The notes beneath the pieces are model-generated. The model searched no databases. It saw nothing but the letters and a program-made list of their open reading frames with translations, and was not told the DNA's origin. A stretch of 16,196 nt of DNA from NCBI GenBank assembly GCA_021787175.1, contig JAJYMF010000250.1, forward strand, positions 1 through 16,196, in the 5' to 3' direction. Positions 5,796 through 13,326 of the stretch are shown here, one piece after another. The stretch's first letter is position 1. The number at the start of each line of letters is the position of its first letter. Origin of the DNA: Pseudomonadota bacterium (lineage in GTDB: Bacteria; Pseudomonadota; Gammaproteobacteria; Xanthomonadales; Rhodanobacteraceae). The position numbers and the translations under genes are program-made.

Positions 5796-7622
5796 TCATT
5801 CCACGGTGAGCGATTTGGCCAGGTTGCGCGGCTGATCGACGTCGGTGCCGCGCAGTACCGCGACGTGATAGGCCAACAGCTGCAGCGGCACGGTGAACAC
5901 CGCCGGTGCGATGAAGCTGCCGCCGGCATCCAGACGCAGCGTGTGCGCGGCGTCTTCGTGCTCGAGCGTGGCGCTGCGGTCGGCGATCACGTACAGCTCG
6001 CCACCGCGGGCGCGCACTTCCTGCAGATTCGACTTCAGCTTGTCGAGCAGCTCGTTGTTCGGCGCGACGGCGATCACCGGCATGTTCTCGTCCACCAGCG
6101 CCAGCGGGCCGTGTTTGAGTTCAGCGGCCGGGTAAGCCTCGGCGTGGATGTAGGAAATCTCCTTGAGCTTGAGCGCGCCTTCCATTGCCACCGCATGCTG
6201 GGTGCCGCGGCCGAGGAACAGTGCGTGCTGGCGATGCACCAGGCGCGCCGCCATCGCCTCGATCGCGGGCTCCAGCGCCAGCGCGCTCTCGATGGCGCGC
6301 GGCAGATGCATGAGTTCGGCGCACAGTGTGCGATAGCGCTCGCCGTCCAGGCCGTGCATATGGCCCAGCTGCAGCGTCAGCAGGGCGAACGCGGCCAGCT
6401 GGGTGGTGAAGGCCTTGGTCGAGGCGACGCCGATCTCGGGGCCGGCGCGGGTCATCAGCTTGAGGTCGGCCTCGCGCACCAGCGAGGATTCCGGGACGTT
6501 GCACAACACCAGCGAGCCGAGATAGCCGCGCCGGCGCGATTCGCGCAGCGCTGCCAGGGTGTCGGCGGTTTCGCCCGATTGCGATACGGCGACGAACAGG
6601 GTGTCGGCGGGCACCACCACGTCGCGGTAGCGGTATTCGCTGGCCACCTCGACGCTGACCGGCAGCCGCGCCAGCTGCTCGATCCAGATCTTGGCTACCA
6701 GCCCGGCGTGGTAACTGGTACCGCAGGCGACGATGTGCAGCCCGCGCGTGCGCTCGAGCAGACGGCCGCTGTCGCTGCCGAAGATGTTGGGCAGCACGCC
6801 ACTGGCGCCGATGCGGCCTTCGAGCGTGTCGGCGACCGCGCGCGGCTGCTCGAAAATCTCCTTCTGCATGTAGTGCCGGTATTCGCCGCGCTCGACCGCA
6901 TCGGCGGTCAGCTCGCTTTGGCGGACCGCGCGTGCAACGGGCTGGCCGTCGAGGGTGTAGGTCGCCACCGCCTCGCGGCTGATCTCGGCGACGTCGTCCT
7001 CCTCGAGATAGATCACGCGGCTGGTCACCTTGATCAGCGCCTGCACGTCCGAGCCCAGAAAGTTCTCGCCAATGCCGAGGCCGATCACCAGCGGCGCGCC
7101 GCGGCGTGCGCCGACCACGCGGTCGGGTTCGCTCTGGCTGATCACCGCGATCGCATAGGCGCCTTCCAGCCGGCGCGCCGCGATCAGCACCGCCTCGCGC
7201 AGGCCGTGGCCGTGCGCGATCAGGTCGTCGATCAGGTGCGCGATCACCTCGGTGTCGGTTTCCGAGGTGAACATGCGGCCGCGCGCCTGCAGTTCGCTGC
7301 GCAGCACGGCGTGGTTTTCGATGATGCCGTTGTGCACCACCGCGACGCGGCCGGCTGCCTGCGGGTGCGCGTTGATCTCGCTGGGCACGCCGTGGGTGGC
7401 CCAGCGCGTGTGTGCGATGCCGGTACCACCGGGGAACGGATCGGCCAGGTACAGCGCTTCCATCTCGCGCACCTTGCCCTTGGCGCGCACGCGGCGGATG
7501 CCGCCGGCGCCAAGCACGGCCAGGCCCGCCGAGTCATAGCCTCGGTACTCGAGCGCCTTGAGGCCCTCGATCAGGATCGGCGCGACATCACGCTGGGCAA
7601 CGGCGGCGACGATTCCACACAT
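5796..7622 (-). CDS. glmS: Glutamine--fructose-6-phosphate aminotransferase (isomerising)
   Basis: A 608-residue cytosolic enzyme making glucosamine-6-phosphate from fructose-6-phosphate and glutamine, the first step towards UDP-GlcNAc for peptidoglycan and LPS. The start at 7622 places Cys2, the N-terminal glutaminase nucleophile, right after Met (MCGIVAAV); GGAG lies at 7635-7632 on the minus strand, 9 nt before. The glutaminase domain covers about 1-220 (EYRGYDSAG, HTRWATHG, VHNGIIEN). Two SIS sugar-isomerase domains follow (about 280-430 with ACGTSYHA and SQSGETADT; about 455-600 with LGRG and AELKHGP). The C-terminus DQPRNLAKSLTVE is the family's usual end. Length equals that of typical bacterial GlmS. 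No glmU is adjacent. It converges on the amyloid operon with a 6-bp gap and no clear terminator. Confidence 0.97.
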   Translation of the reverse strand: MCGIVAAVAQRDVAPILIEGLKALEYRGYDSAGLAVLGAGGIRRVRAKGKVREMEALYLADPFPGGTGIAHTRWATHGVPSEINAHPQAAGRVAVVHNGIIENHAVLRSELQARGRMFTSETDTEVIAHLIDDLIAHGHGLREAVLIAARRLEGAYAIAVISQSEPDRVVGARRGAPLVIGLGIGENFLGSDVQALIKVTSRVIYLEEDDVAEISREAVATYTLDGQPVARAVRQSELTADAVERGEYRHYMQKEIFEQPRAVADTLEGRIGASGVLPNIFGSDSGRLLERTRGLHIVACGTSYHAGLVAKIWIEQLARLPVSVEVASEYRYRDVVVPADTLFVAVSQSGETADTLAALRESRRRGYLGSLVLCNVPESSLVREADLKLMTRAGPEIGVASTKAFTTQLAAFALLTLQLGHMHGLDGERYRTLCAELMHLPRAIESALALEPAIEAMAARLVHRQHALFLGRGTQHAVAMEGALKLKEISYIHAEAYPAAELKHGPLALVDENMPVIAVAPNNELLDKLKSNLQEVRARGGELYVIADRSATLEHEDAAHTLRLDAGGSFIAPAVFTVPLQLLAYHVAVLRGTDVDQPRNLAKSLTVE

Positions 7623-7707
7623 GGTCAGGATCTCCGGGAGGGACGGCGGCAACGATCCGCCAGCATAAGGGCAGCATGCGGGCACTGCGCGGGCGCAAAG
7701 ACGGCAC

Positions 7708-8691
7708 TCATGCGCGGTGGTAGTCGCGGTACCACGCGGCGAATCGGGTGATGCCTTCCTCGATCGCGGTCGATGGCGTCCATCCGGTATCGCGGCGCAG
7801 CGGCTCGACGTCGGCCCAGGTGGCTTCGACGTCGCCGGGCTGCATCGGCAGCAAACGTTTCTCGACCGTGCGATCCAGCTCGCGTTCGAGCAGTTCGATG
7901 AAGCGCAGCAGCTCGACCGGGGCGTCGTTGCCGATGTTGTACAGCCGGTACGGTGCGCCCGACGCCGGGTCGGCGCCCGCGGCGGGAGCACGGTCGAGCA
8001 CGCGCAGCACGCCGTCGACGATGTCGTCGATGTAGGTGAAATCGCGGCGGTGGCGGCCCTGGTTGTACACGTCGATGGCTTCACCGCGCAGGATGCGCTC
8101 GGCGAACCGCATCGGTGCCATGTCCGGACGGCCCCACGGGCCGTAGACGGTAAAGAAGCGCAGGCCGGTGGTCGGCAACGCATACAGGTGACTGCAGGCG
8201 TGTGCCATCAGCTCGTTGGCGCGCTTGCTGGCGGCGTACAGGCTGAGCGGATGGTCCACCGCGTCGCCGACGGCGAACGGCAGCTTGCGGTTGGCGCCGT
8301 AGACCGAACTCGACGAGGCGTAGACCAGATGGCCGACCGCGTGGCGACGACAGGCCTCCAGCATGTGGCCGAACCCGACCAGATTGCTCTGGACGTAGGA
8401 CTCGGGATGCGTCAACGAGTAACGCACCCCCGCTTGCGCGGCCAGATGCACCACCTGCTGCGGGCCGGCCTCAGCGAAAGCGCGTTCGACGGCTGCGGCG
8501 TCGATCAGGTCGGCGCGCTGATGGCGGTAGGTGGGGTGTCCGGCAAAGCGCGCCAGCCGGGCTTCCTTCAGCGCCGGGTCGTAATAGGCGTTGTGGTTGT
8601 CGAGGCCGAGCACCGCATCGCCGCGGGCCAGCAGGCGCTCGACCAGCGCCGCGCCGATGAAGCCGGCAGCGCCCGTCACCAGGATGCGCAT
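7708..8691 (-). CDS. UDP-glucuronate 4-epimerase-like NAD-dependent epimerase
   Basis: A 327-residue short-chain dehydrogenase/reductase of the extended type. It starts at 8691 with MRILVTGAAGFIG, the NAD-binding glycine motif (residues 6-13). The catalytic set is visible: Ser126-129 (YASSSSVYG) and Tyr152/Lys156 (YAASK). The motif TVYGPWGRPDMA followed by RRDFTYIDDIV is typical of the CapI/LspL group that interconverts UDP-glucuronate and UDP-galacturonate, a precursor for capsule, LPS or exopolysaccharide. No glycosyltransferases are in the window, so the polymer is unknown. It lies 85 bp upstream of glmS on the same strand, and the two may be cotranscribed. A related UDP-sugar epimerase specificity cannot be excluded. 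Confidence 0.88.
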   Translation of the reverse strand: MRILVTGAAGFIGAALVERLLARGDAVLGLDNHNAYYDPALKEARLARFAGHPTYRHQRADLIDAAAVERAFAEAGPQQVVHLAAQAGVRYSLTHPESYVQSNLVGFGHMLEACRRHAVGHLVYASSSSVYGANRKLPFAVGDAVDHPLSLYAASKRANELMAHACSHLYALPTTGLRFFTVYGPWGRPDMAPMRFAERILRGEAIDVYNQGRHRRDFTYIDDIVDGVLRVLDRAPAAGADPASGAPYRLYNIGNDAPVELLRFIELLERELDRTVEKRLLPMQPGDVEATWADVEPLRRDTGWTPSTAIEEGITRFAAWYRDYHRA

Positions 8692-8708
8692 CGCAGTAAT
8701 CCGTTGCG

Positions 8709-8731
8709 GCCGCTGCCGCCTCAGCAGCGGC
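8709..8731 (-). other. Hairpin in the epimerase 5' region
   Basis: Perfect 8-bp arms GCCGCTGC (8709-8716) and GCAGCGGC (8724-8731) with a 7-nt loop, lying 18 nt upstream of the epimerase start. There is no following T run on either strand, so it is not a terminator. If transcribed it would form a stem just before the weak ribosome binding region. Confidence 0.35.
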
Positions 8732-8793
8732 AAAGTTTAGCAGGGCTGCGCGCTGTCGCCGGCACGACACGCGTGGCGCGGAGGCGTCGCGCG

Positions 8794-8822
8794 TTGACAG
8801 CGTGCGGATGCTGCTCTAGCTT
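8794..8822 (+). promoter_or_regulatory. Sigma-70 promoter for the thrS operon
   Basis: A perfect -35 TTGACA (8794-8799), an optimal 17-bp spacer and a -10 TAGCTT (8817-8822, 4 of 6 matches to TATAAT). Transcription would start near 8829, giving a thrS leader of about 210 nt. This is the best sigma-70 match I see in the window and lies in the divergent gap between the epimerase and thrS. Confidence 0.6.
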
Positions 8823-8842
8823 GGGCATCAGTAGAACACGGC

Positions 8843-8902
8843 ATGGGTGACACGCGGGTAGCCGCGCGTCGAGGGTGTGACATGGGGACGCGAATCGACT
8901 GA
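8843..8902 (+). other. Possible short leader peptide in the thrS leader
   Basis: A 19-codon open frame starting with ATG at 8843 (MGDTRVAARR...), with a second in-frame ATG at 8882 that has GAGGG (8871-8875) 6 nt upstream and would give MGTRID. It contains only two Thr codons, so classic Thr-codon attenuation is weakly supported. It ends 34 nt before the terminator-like stem. It may be chance. Confidence 0.2.
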
Positions 8903-8936
8903 GCATCCATCGCACGCTGGGCCGCAGCATCCACGA

Positions 8937-8957
8937 GGGCGCCCGGCGCCCTTTTTT
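8937..8957 (+). terminator. Terminator-like hairpin with T6 run in the thrS leader
   Basis: GGGCGC (8937-8942) pairs with GCGCCC (8946-8951) across a 3-nt loop, directly followed by six T residues (8952-8957). It lies downstream of the candidate promoter and 81 nt before the thrS ATG. It has the shape of a Rho-independent terminator and could act as an attenuator or end a separate small RNA of about 130 nt. The stem is short (6 bp) but all G/C. Confidence 0.55.
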
Positions 8958-9038
8958 GTTTCCCGCACCGCCCCCTGTCGCGACTATCGTGCGCGGCAGA
9001 GGCCGGCGCTGCCGGGCCACCACCATCCAGTCCATCCC

Positions 9039-10940
9039 ATGATCACCATCACGCTCCCCGACGGCAGCCAGAAGTCCTTCGGCCATCCCGTCACCCTGCA
9101 CGATGTCGCCGCGGCGATCGGCCCGGGCTTGGCCAAGGCCGCCATCGCCGGCAAGCTGGACGGGCGCACGCTCGATCTCGGCCAGCGCATCGAGCGCGAC
9201 GGGCATCTGCAGATCATCACCGAAAAAAGCCCCGAGGCGCTGGAGATCGTCCGCCACTCCACCGCGCACCTGCTGGCGCAGGCCGTGCAGCGGCTGTACC
9301 CCGGCGCGCAGGTCACCATCGGCCCGGTGATCGACAACGGCTTCTATTACGACTTCGCCTACGAGCGGCCGTTCACGCCCGAGGACCTGCCGAAAATCGA
9401 GGCGGAGATGCAGAAGATCGCCGCCGAGGCGTTGCCGGTCTCGCGCCGCGTACTGCCGCGCGACGCGGCGGTGGCGTTTTTCCGCGGGCTGGGCGAGGAA
9501 TACAAGGCGCAGATCATCGAATCGATTCCGGTCGGCGAGGAACTGTCGCTGTACAGCCAGGGCGAGTTCACCGATCTCTGTCGAGGCCCGCACGTGCCCG
9601 ACACCGGGCGCCTGAAGGCCTTCAAGCTGATGAAGGTGGCCGGCGCCTACTGGCGCGGCGATCACCGCAACGCGATGCTGTCGCGCATCTACGGCACCGC
9701 CTGGCTCAATGACAAGGACCTCAAGGCCTATCTGAATCAGTTGGAAGAGGCCGAGAAACGCGACCACCGCAAGATCGGCAAGGCGCTGGGCCTGTTCCAC
9801 CAGCAGGAGGAAGCGCCGGGCATGGTGTTCTGGCACCCGCGCGGCTGGGCGCTGTGGCAGCAGGTCGAGCAATACATGCGCCGCGTGTACCAGGCCTCCG
9901 GCTATCAGGAAGTGCGCTGTCCGCAGATCCTCGATGTGTCGCTGTGGAAGCGCTCGGGACACTGGGACAACTACAAGGAAAACATGTTCTTCACCGAGTC
10001 GGAGAAGCGCGACTACGCGGTGAAGCCGATGAACTGCCCGGGTCACGTGCAGATCTACAACGCCGGCCTGCACAGCTACCGCGACCTGCCGATCCGCTAC
10101 GGCGAGTTCGGTGCCTGCCACCGCAACGAGCCCTCCGGCGCGCTGCACGGCATCATGCGCGTGCGCGCTTTCACCCAGGACGACGGCCACATCTTCTGCA
10201 CCGAGGACCAGATCGAGGCGGAGGTCACGGCCTTTCATCGCCAGGCCATGCAGGTGTACGCGGACTTCGGTTTCAGTGACTTCGCGATCAAGCTCGCATT
10301 GCGCCCGGAAAAACGCATCGGCTCCGACGAATTCTGGGACCGCACCGAGAACGTGCTGCGCCGCGCGCTGCGCGCCGCCGGTGTCGATTGGGAAGAACTG
10401 CCGGGCGAGGGCGCGTTCTACGCGCCCAAGATCGAGTACCACCTGCGCGACTCGATCGGTCGTGCCTGGCAGGTCGGCACCATGCAGGTCGATTTCATGA
10501 TGCCCGAGCGTCTGGGTGCCGAGTACGTCGACGAACATTCGCAGCGCCGCCATCCGGTGATGCTGCACCGCGCGATCGTCGGCTCGATGGAACGCTTCAT
10601 CGGCATCCTGATCGAGCATCACGCCGGGCTGCTGCCGCTGTGGCTGGCGCCGCTGCAGGCGGTCGTGCTCAACATCACCGACGCGCAGGCCGATTATGCC
10701 GGCGAGCTTGCGCAAACCCTTGTCGGAAAAGGTTTCCGCGTCGAGGCCGATTTGCGCAATGAGAAGGTCGGCTATAAAATCCGCGAGCATACGTTGCAGA
10801 AAGTGCCCTACCTGCTGGTGGTTGGTGACCGCGAGCGGGACTCGGGACACGTTTCTGTGCGCACGCGCACCGGGGAGGATCACGGCAGCATGTCCGTCGA
10901 TGACCTCGTCCGGCGCCTGGAGGCCGAGACCCCGCACTGA
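9039..10940 (+). CDS. thrS: Threonyl-tRNA synthetase
   Basis: A 633-residue class II enzyme that charges tRNA-Thr. The start MITITLPDGSQ is the usual beginning of the N-terminal TGS domain (about 1-62). The editing domain shows His73 and His77 (RHSTAHLL) and the LCRGPHVP block. The catalytic core carries the zinc-ligand region MNCPGH, motif 2 (FGACHRNEPSGALHG then RVRAFTQDDGHIFC) and motif 3 (LHRAIVGSMERFIG). The C-terminal anticodon-binding domain covers about the last 110 residues. Upstream of the ATG (CCATCCAGTCCATCCC) there is no recognisable Shine-Dalgarno, suggesting weak or structure-controlled initiation. infC begins 38 nt after its stop. Confidence 0.97.
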   Translation: MITITLPDGSQKSFGHPVTLHDVAAAIGPGLAKAAIAGKLDGRTLDLGQRIERDGHLQIITEKSPEALEIVRHSTAHLLAQAVQRLYPGAQVTIGPVIDNGFYYDFAYERPFTPEDLPKIEAEMQKIAAEALPVSRRVLPRDAAVAFFRGLGEEYKAQIIESIPVGEELSLYSQGEFTDLCRGPHVPDTGRLKAFKLMKVAGAYWRGDHRNAMLSRIYGTAWLNDKDLKAYLNQLEEAEKRDHRKIGKALGLFHQQEEAPGMVFWHPRGWALWQQVEQYMRRVYQASGYQEVRCPQILDVSLWKRSGHWDNYKENMFFTESEKRDYAVKPMNCPGHVQIYNAGLHSYRDLPIRYGEFGACHRNEPSGALHGIMRVRAFTQDDGHIFCTEDQIEAEVTAFHRQAMQVYADFGFSDFAIKLALRPEKRIGSDEFWDRTENVLRRALRAAGVDWEELPGEGAFYAPKIEYHLRDSIGRAWQVGTMQVDFMMPERLGAEYVDEHSQRRHPVMLHRAIVGSMERFIGILIEHHAGLLPLWLAPLQAVVLNITDAQADYAGELAQTLVGKGFRVEADLRNEKVGYKIREHTLQKVPYLLVVGDRERDSGHVSVRTRTGEDHGSMSVDDLVRRLEAETPH

Positions 10941-10978
10941 GGTCACGGCATCGCATCGAACATCTGGAGGACGCTGGT

Positions 10979-11503
10979 ATCGCTACCCCTGAGAATAAGG
11001 CCAACCGCCGCAACCACGAGATCCGCGTACCGCGCGTGCGCGTGATCGGCGAGGACGGCGAAATGGTCGGCATCCTGTCGCGCGACGACGCCCTGCGCCA
11101 GGCCGAGGAGGCCGGGCTCGATCTGGTCGAGATCCAGCCGAATGCCGATCCGCCGGTCTGCCGGATCATGGACTTCGGCAAATTCAAGTTCGAGGCGCAG
11201 AAGAAGGCCAACGCCGCGAAGAAGAAGCAGAAGCAGGTCGAGATCAAGGAACTGAAGTTCCGCCCGACCACCGATGTCGGCGACTACCAGATCAAGCTGC
11301 GCAACCTGCTGCGGTTTCTCGAGGAAGGCGACAAGGTCAAGGTCAACATCCGTTTTCGCGGCCGCGAGATGTCGCACCAGGAACTGGGCTACAACCTGGC
11401 CAAGAAGATCGAGACCGACGTGGGCGAACAGGGCGTGATCGAGCAGTTTCCACGCCTTGAAGGCCGGCAGATGGTGATGATGATCGGCCCGAAGAAGAAA
11501 TAA
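10979..11503 (+). CDS. infC: Translation initiation factor IF-3, starting at an AUC codon
   Basis: A 174-residue factor that binds the 30S subunit and discriminates against non-canonical start codons. No ATG exists at the right place. Homology-like sequence (NKANRRNHEIRVPRVRVIGEDGEMVG) extends upstream of the first in-frame GTG (11036) to an ATC at 10979, which is preceded 8 nt upstream by an excellent GGAGG (10966-10970). infC genes characteristically use AUU, AUC or AUA, which lets IF-3 repress its own synthesis. Length then matches the family; starting at 11036 would remove 19 residues of the conserved N-terminal domain. The N-domain covers about 12-80, a Lys-rich linker (KKANAAKKKQKQ) about 73-84, and the C-domain about 85-174 ending MVMMIGPKKK. 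Confidence 0.93.
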   Translation: MATPENKANRRNHEIRVPRVRVIGEDGEMVGILSRDDALRQAEEAGLDLVEIQPNADPPVCRIMDFGKFKFEAQKKANAAKKKQKQVEIKELKFRPTTDVGDYQIKLRNLLRFLEEGDKVKVNIRFRGREMSHQELGYNLAKKIETDVGEQGVIEQFPRLEGRQMVMMIGPKKK

Positions 11504-11514
11504 GCGCGGAAGGC

Positions 11515-11544
11515 TTCACGCAATCGCATCTTTTGCAGTAAACT
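11515..11544 (+). promoter_or_regulatory. Possible internal promoter before rpmI
   Basis: TTCACG (11515-11520), an 18-bp spacer and TAAACT (11539-11544) lie in the 151-nt gap between infC and rpmI, an AT-richer spot in a GC-rich region. Internal promoters ahead of rpmI-rplT occur in other gammaproteobacteria. This is a weak match based on inspection only. Confidence 0.35.
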
Positions 11545-11553
11545 GAACGACTT

Positions 11554-11615
11554 GGCCCGTCGGAAGGGCCTGGTTTCGCCGACACGGGCAGGACGGAAAG
11601 CGCGGCAGACGCCGC
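11554..11615 (+). other. Structured leader of rpmI-rplT
   Basis: Two short stems lie between the possible promoter and rpmI: GGCCC (11554-11558) with GGGCC (11566-11570), and GCGGC (11602-11606) with GCCGC (11611-11615). In E. coli, ribosomal protein L20 represses translation of rpmI by binding structured RNA upstream. A similar role here is inferred, and I did not identify the L20 binding site itself. Confidence 0.3.
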
Positions 11616-11654
11616 CGCCCGCGTCAGTCAAGAACGATCGGAAGGAACACGACC

Positions 11655-11852
11655 ATGCCCAAGATCAAGACCAACCGGGCCGCCGCCAAGCGGTTCCGCA
11701 AGACCGCCAGCGGCAAGTTCAAGGCCGGCCACGCTTTCAAGTCGCACATCCTGACCAAGAAGTCGACCAAGCGTAAGCGCAACCTGCGCGGCCCCAACCA
11801 TGTGCACGCATCCGATCAGAAGGGTGTCGCGCGCATGCTTCCCTACGCCTGA
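11655..11852 (+). CDS. rpmI: 50S ribosomal protein L35
   Basis: A 65-residue, strongly basic protein starting MPKIKTNRAAAKRF and ending VARMLPYA, the standard L35 sequence and length. It sits in the 50S subunit. AAGGA (11642-11646) lies 8 nt before the ATG. rplT follows 12 nt later with its own strong ribosome binding site. Confidence 0.97.
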   Translation: MPKIKTNRAAAKRFRKTASGKFKAGHAFKSHILTKKSTKRKRNLRGPNHVHASDQKGVARMLPYA

Positions 11853-11864
11853 GGAGGTACGACC

Positions 11865-12224
11865 ATGGCTCGTGTCAAGCGTGGCGTCACCGCCCGTCGC
11901 CGTCACAAGAAAATCATCGGCCGCGCCAAGGGCTACTACAACGCCCGGCGCAAGGTCTTCCGCGTTGCCAAGCAGGCGGTCACCCGTGCAGGCCAGTACG
12001 CCTACATCGGCCGCAAGCAGCGCAAGCGCCAGTTCCGTGCGTTGTGGATCGTGCGCATCAACGCCGCCGCGCGCCAGTTCGGTCTGTCTTACAGCCGCCT
12101 GATCAACGGCCTGGCCCGCGCCGGGATCGTCGTCGACCGCAAGGTGCTCGCCGATCTCGCCGTGCATGACATCAAGGCGTTCGGGGCGCTGGCCGAGAAG
12201 GCCAAGGCCAGCCTGGCCGCGTAA
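11865..12224 (+). CDS. rplT: 50S ribosomal protein L20
   Basis: A 119-residue basic protein (MARVKRGVTARRRHKKI), usual length for L20, which binds 23S rRNA early in 50S assembly and acts in other bacteria as autogenous repressor of the rpmI-rplT message. The conserved AKGYYNARRKVFRVAKQAV and the RKRQFRALWIVRINAA blocks are present. GGAGGT (11853-11858) is 6 nt before the ATG, the best ribosome binding site in the operon. Confidence 0.97.
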   Translation: MARVKRGVTARRRHKKIIGRAKGYYNARRKVFRVAKQAVTRAGQYAYIGRKQRKRQFRALWIVRINAAARQFGLSYSRLINGLARAGIVVDRKVLADLAVHDIKAFGALAEKAKASLAA

Positions 12225-12271
12225 TCCGGCGCCATCGACGTGGAGGCGCCGCGTGCCGGCGCCGCGGATCG

Positions 12272-12303
12272 CGTGGGGAGGAGGGCTTGCCTTCCTCCCC
12301 ACG
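12272..12303 (+). terminator. Strong hairpin between rplT and pheS (attenuator or processing signal)
   Basis: CGTGGGGAGGA (12272-12282) pairs perfectly with TCCTCCCCACG (12293-12303). With inner G-C pairs and one G-T pair the stem reaches 14 bp, closed by a G(CTTG)C loop, a known very stable RNA tetraloop type. It is followed by TTCGTTTC, only partly T-rich. In E. coli, pheST is controlled by a Phe-codon leader (pheM) and terminator; no Phe-rich leader frame is visible here, so leaky termination or RNA processing is as likely. Confidence 0.55.
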
Positions 12304-12327
12304 TTCGTTTCGGGACCAGGAATCGCG

Positions 12328-13326
12328 ATGGACGCTTTCAACACCCGCATCGAACAGGCGCAGGCCGAGATTGCCGCTGCCGCCAGTCTCGAAATCCTCG
12401 AGGCCCTGCGCGTGGCCCTGCTCGGCAAGAGCGGCTTCGTCACCGCCGAGCTGAAAGCGCTGGGCGCACTGGCGGCGGAAGCGCGCAAGGCGCGCGGCGC
12501 CGAGGTCAATCGTGCCCGCGACGCGCTGGCTGCGGCCATCGCCGCGCGCCGGGCGGCGCTGGAAGATGCGGCCTTCGCCGCGCGCCTCGCCGCTGAGCGG
12601 ACGGACGTCACCCTGCCCGGCCGCCGCGGCGAGCGTGGCGGTCTGCACCCGGTGACGCGGACGCTGGAGCGCATCGCCGACCTGTTCGCGCGTCTCGGCT
12701 ATGCCCGCGCCGACGGCCCCGAGATCGAGGACGACTGGCACAACTTCGAGGCGCTGAACTTTCCGCCGCAGCATCCGGCGCGGGCGATGCACGACACGTT
12801 CTATTTCGGCGACGGGCGCCTGCTGCGCACGCACACGTCGCCGGTCCAGGTACGCGCGATGAGCGGCCGTCGCCCGCCGATCCGGCTGATCGCGCCGGGC
12901 AGGGTCTATCGCAGCGACTCCGATCAGACGCACTCGCCGATGTTTCATCAGATCGAGGGCCTGTGCGTCGGCGAAGGCATCGGTTTCGCCGATCTCAAGG
13001 GCACCCTCGACGCCTTCGTGCGCGCGTTCTTCGAGCGCGATTTCGAGATGCGCTTCCGGCCCAGCTATTTCCCCTTCACCGAGCCGTCCGCCGAGGTCGA
13101 TATCCGCTGGGACGACGACAGCGCCGCGCCGCGCTGGCTGGAGGTGCTGGGCTGCGGCATGGTGCATCCCAAGGTGCTCGAGAACTGCGGCATCGATGCC
13201 GAGCGCTACACCGGCTTCGCCTTCGGCCTCGGCGTCGAGCGCTTTGCGATGCTGCGCTACGGTGTCGGCGATCTGCGTGCGTTCTTCGAGAACGATCTGC
13301 GTTTCCTGAGGCAGTTCGCATCATGA
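12328..13326 (+). CDS. pheS: Phenylalanyl-tRNA synthetase alpha subunit
   Basis: A 332-residue catalytic subunit of the alpha2-beta2 class II enzyme that charges tRNA-Phe. The ATG at 12328 follows AGGA (12318-12321) and gives the expected N-terminal coiled-coil domain (about 1-90, rich in Ala, Glu and Arg). The catalytic domain contains motif 1 region (HPVTRTLERIADLF), motif 2 (APGRVYRSDSDQTHSPMFHQIEG) and motif 3 (GFAFGLGVERFAMLRYG), with the Phe-pocket region GCGMVHPKVL. Its stop overlaps the pheT start (ATGA), indicating translational coupling for equal subunit levels. Confidence 0.97.
   Translation: MDAFNTRIEQAQAEIAAAASLEILEALRVALLGKSGFVTAELKALGALAAEARKARGAEVNRARDALAAAIAARRAALEDAAFAARLAAERTDVTLPGRRGERGGLHPVTRTLERIADLFARLGYARADGPEIEDDWHNFEALNFPPQHPARAMHDTFYFGDGRLLRTHTSPVQVRAMSGRRPPIRLIAPGRVYRSDSDQTHSPMFHQIEGLCVGEGIGFADLKGTLDAFVRAFFERDFEMRFRPSYFPFTEPSAEVDIRWDDDSAAPRWLEVLGCGMVHPKVLENCGIDAERYTGFAFGLGVERFAMLRYGVGDLRAFFENDLRFLRQFAS

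Noticed and set aside
7623..7707. Separate promoter for glmS
   Set aside because: TATGCT occurs on the minus strand but no -35 match stands at proper distance; transcription from the epimerase remains possible.
5865..7751. A 628-codon open frame on the plus strand opposite glmS
   Set aside because: It is antisense to all the conserved glmS motifs, with skewed composition and no domain resemblance.
7717..8850. A 377-codon plus-strand frame opposite the epimerase
   Set aside because: It is a mirror frame of a gene with a complete Rossmann motif and catalytic Tyr/Lys, so the minus-strand gene is the real one.
8721..10946. A 741-codon open frame on the minus strand
   Set aside because: It lies antisense to thrS, whose motifs are unambiguous. 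The translation is low-complexity, rich in Arg, Val, Asp and His, as expected for a mirror frame of GC-rich coding DNA.
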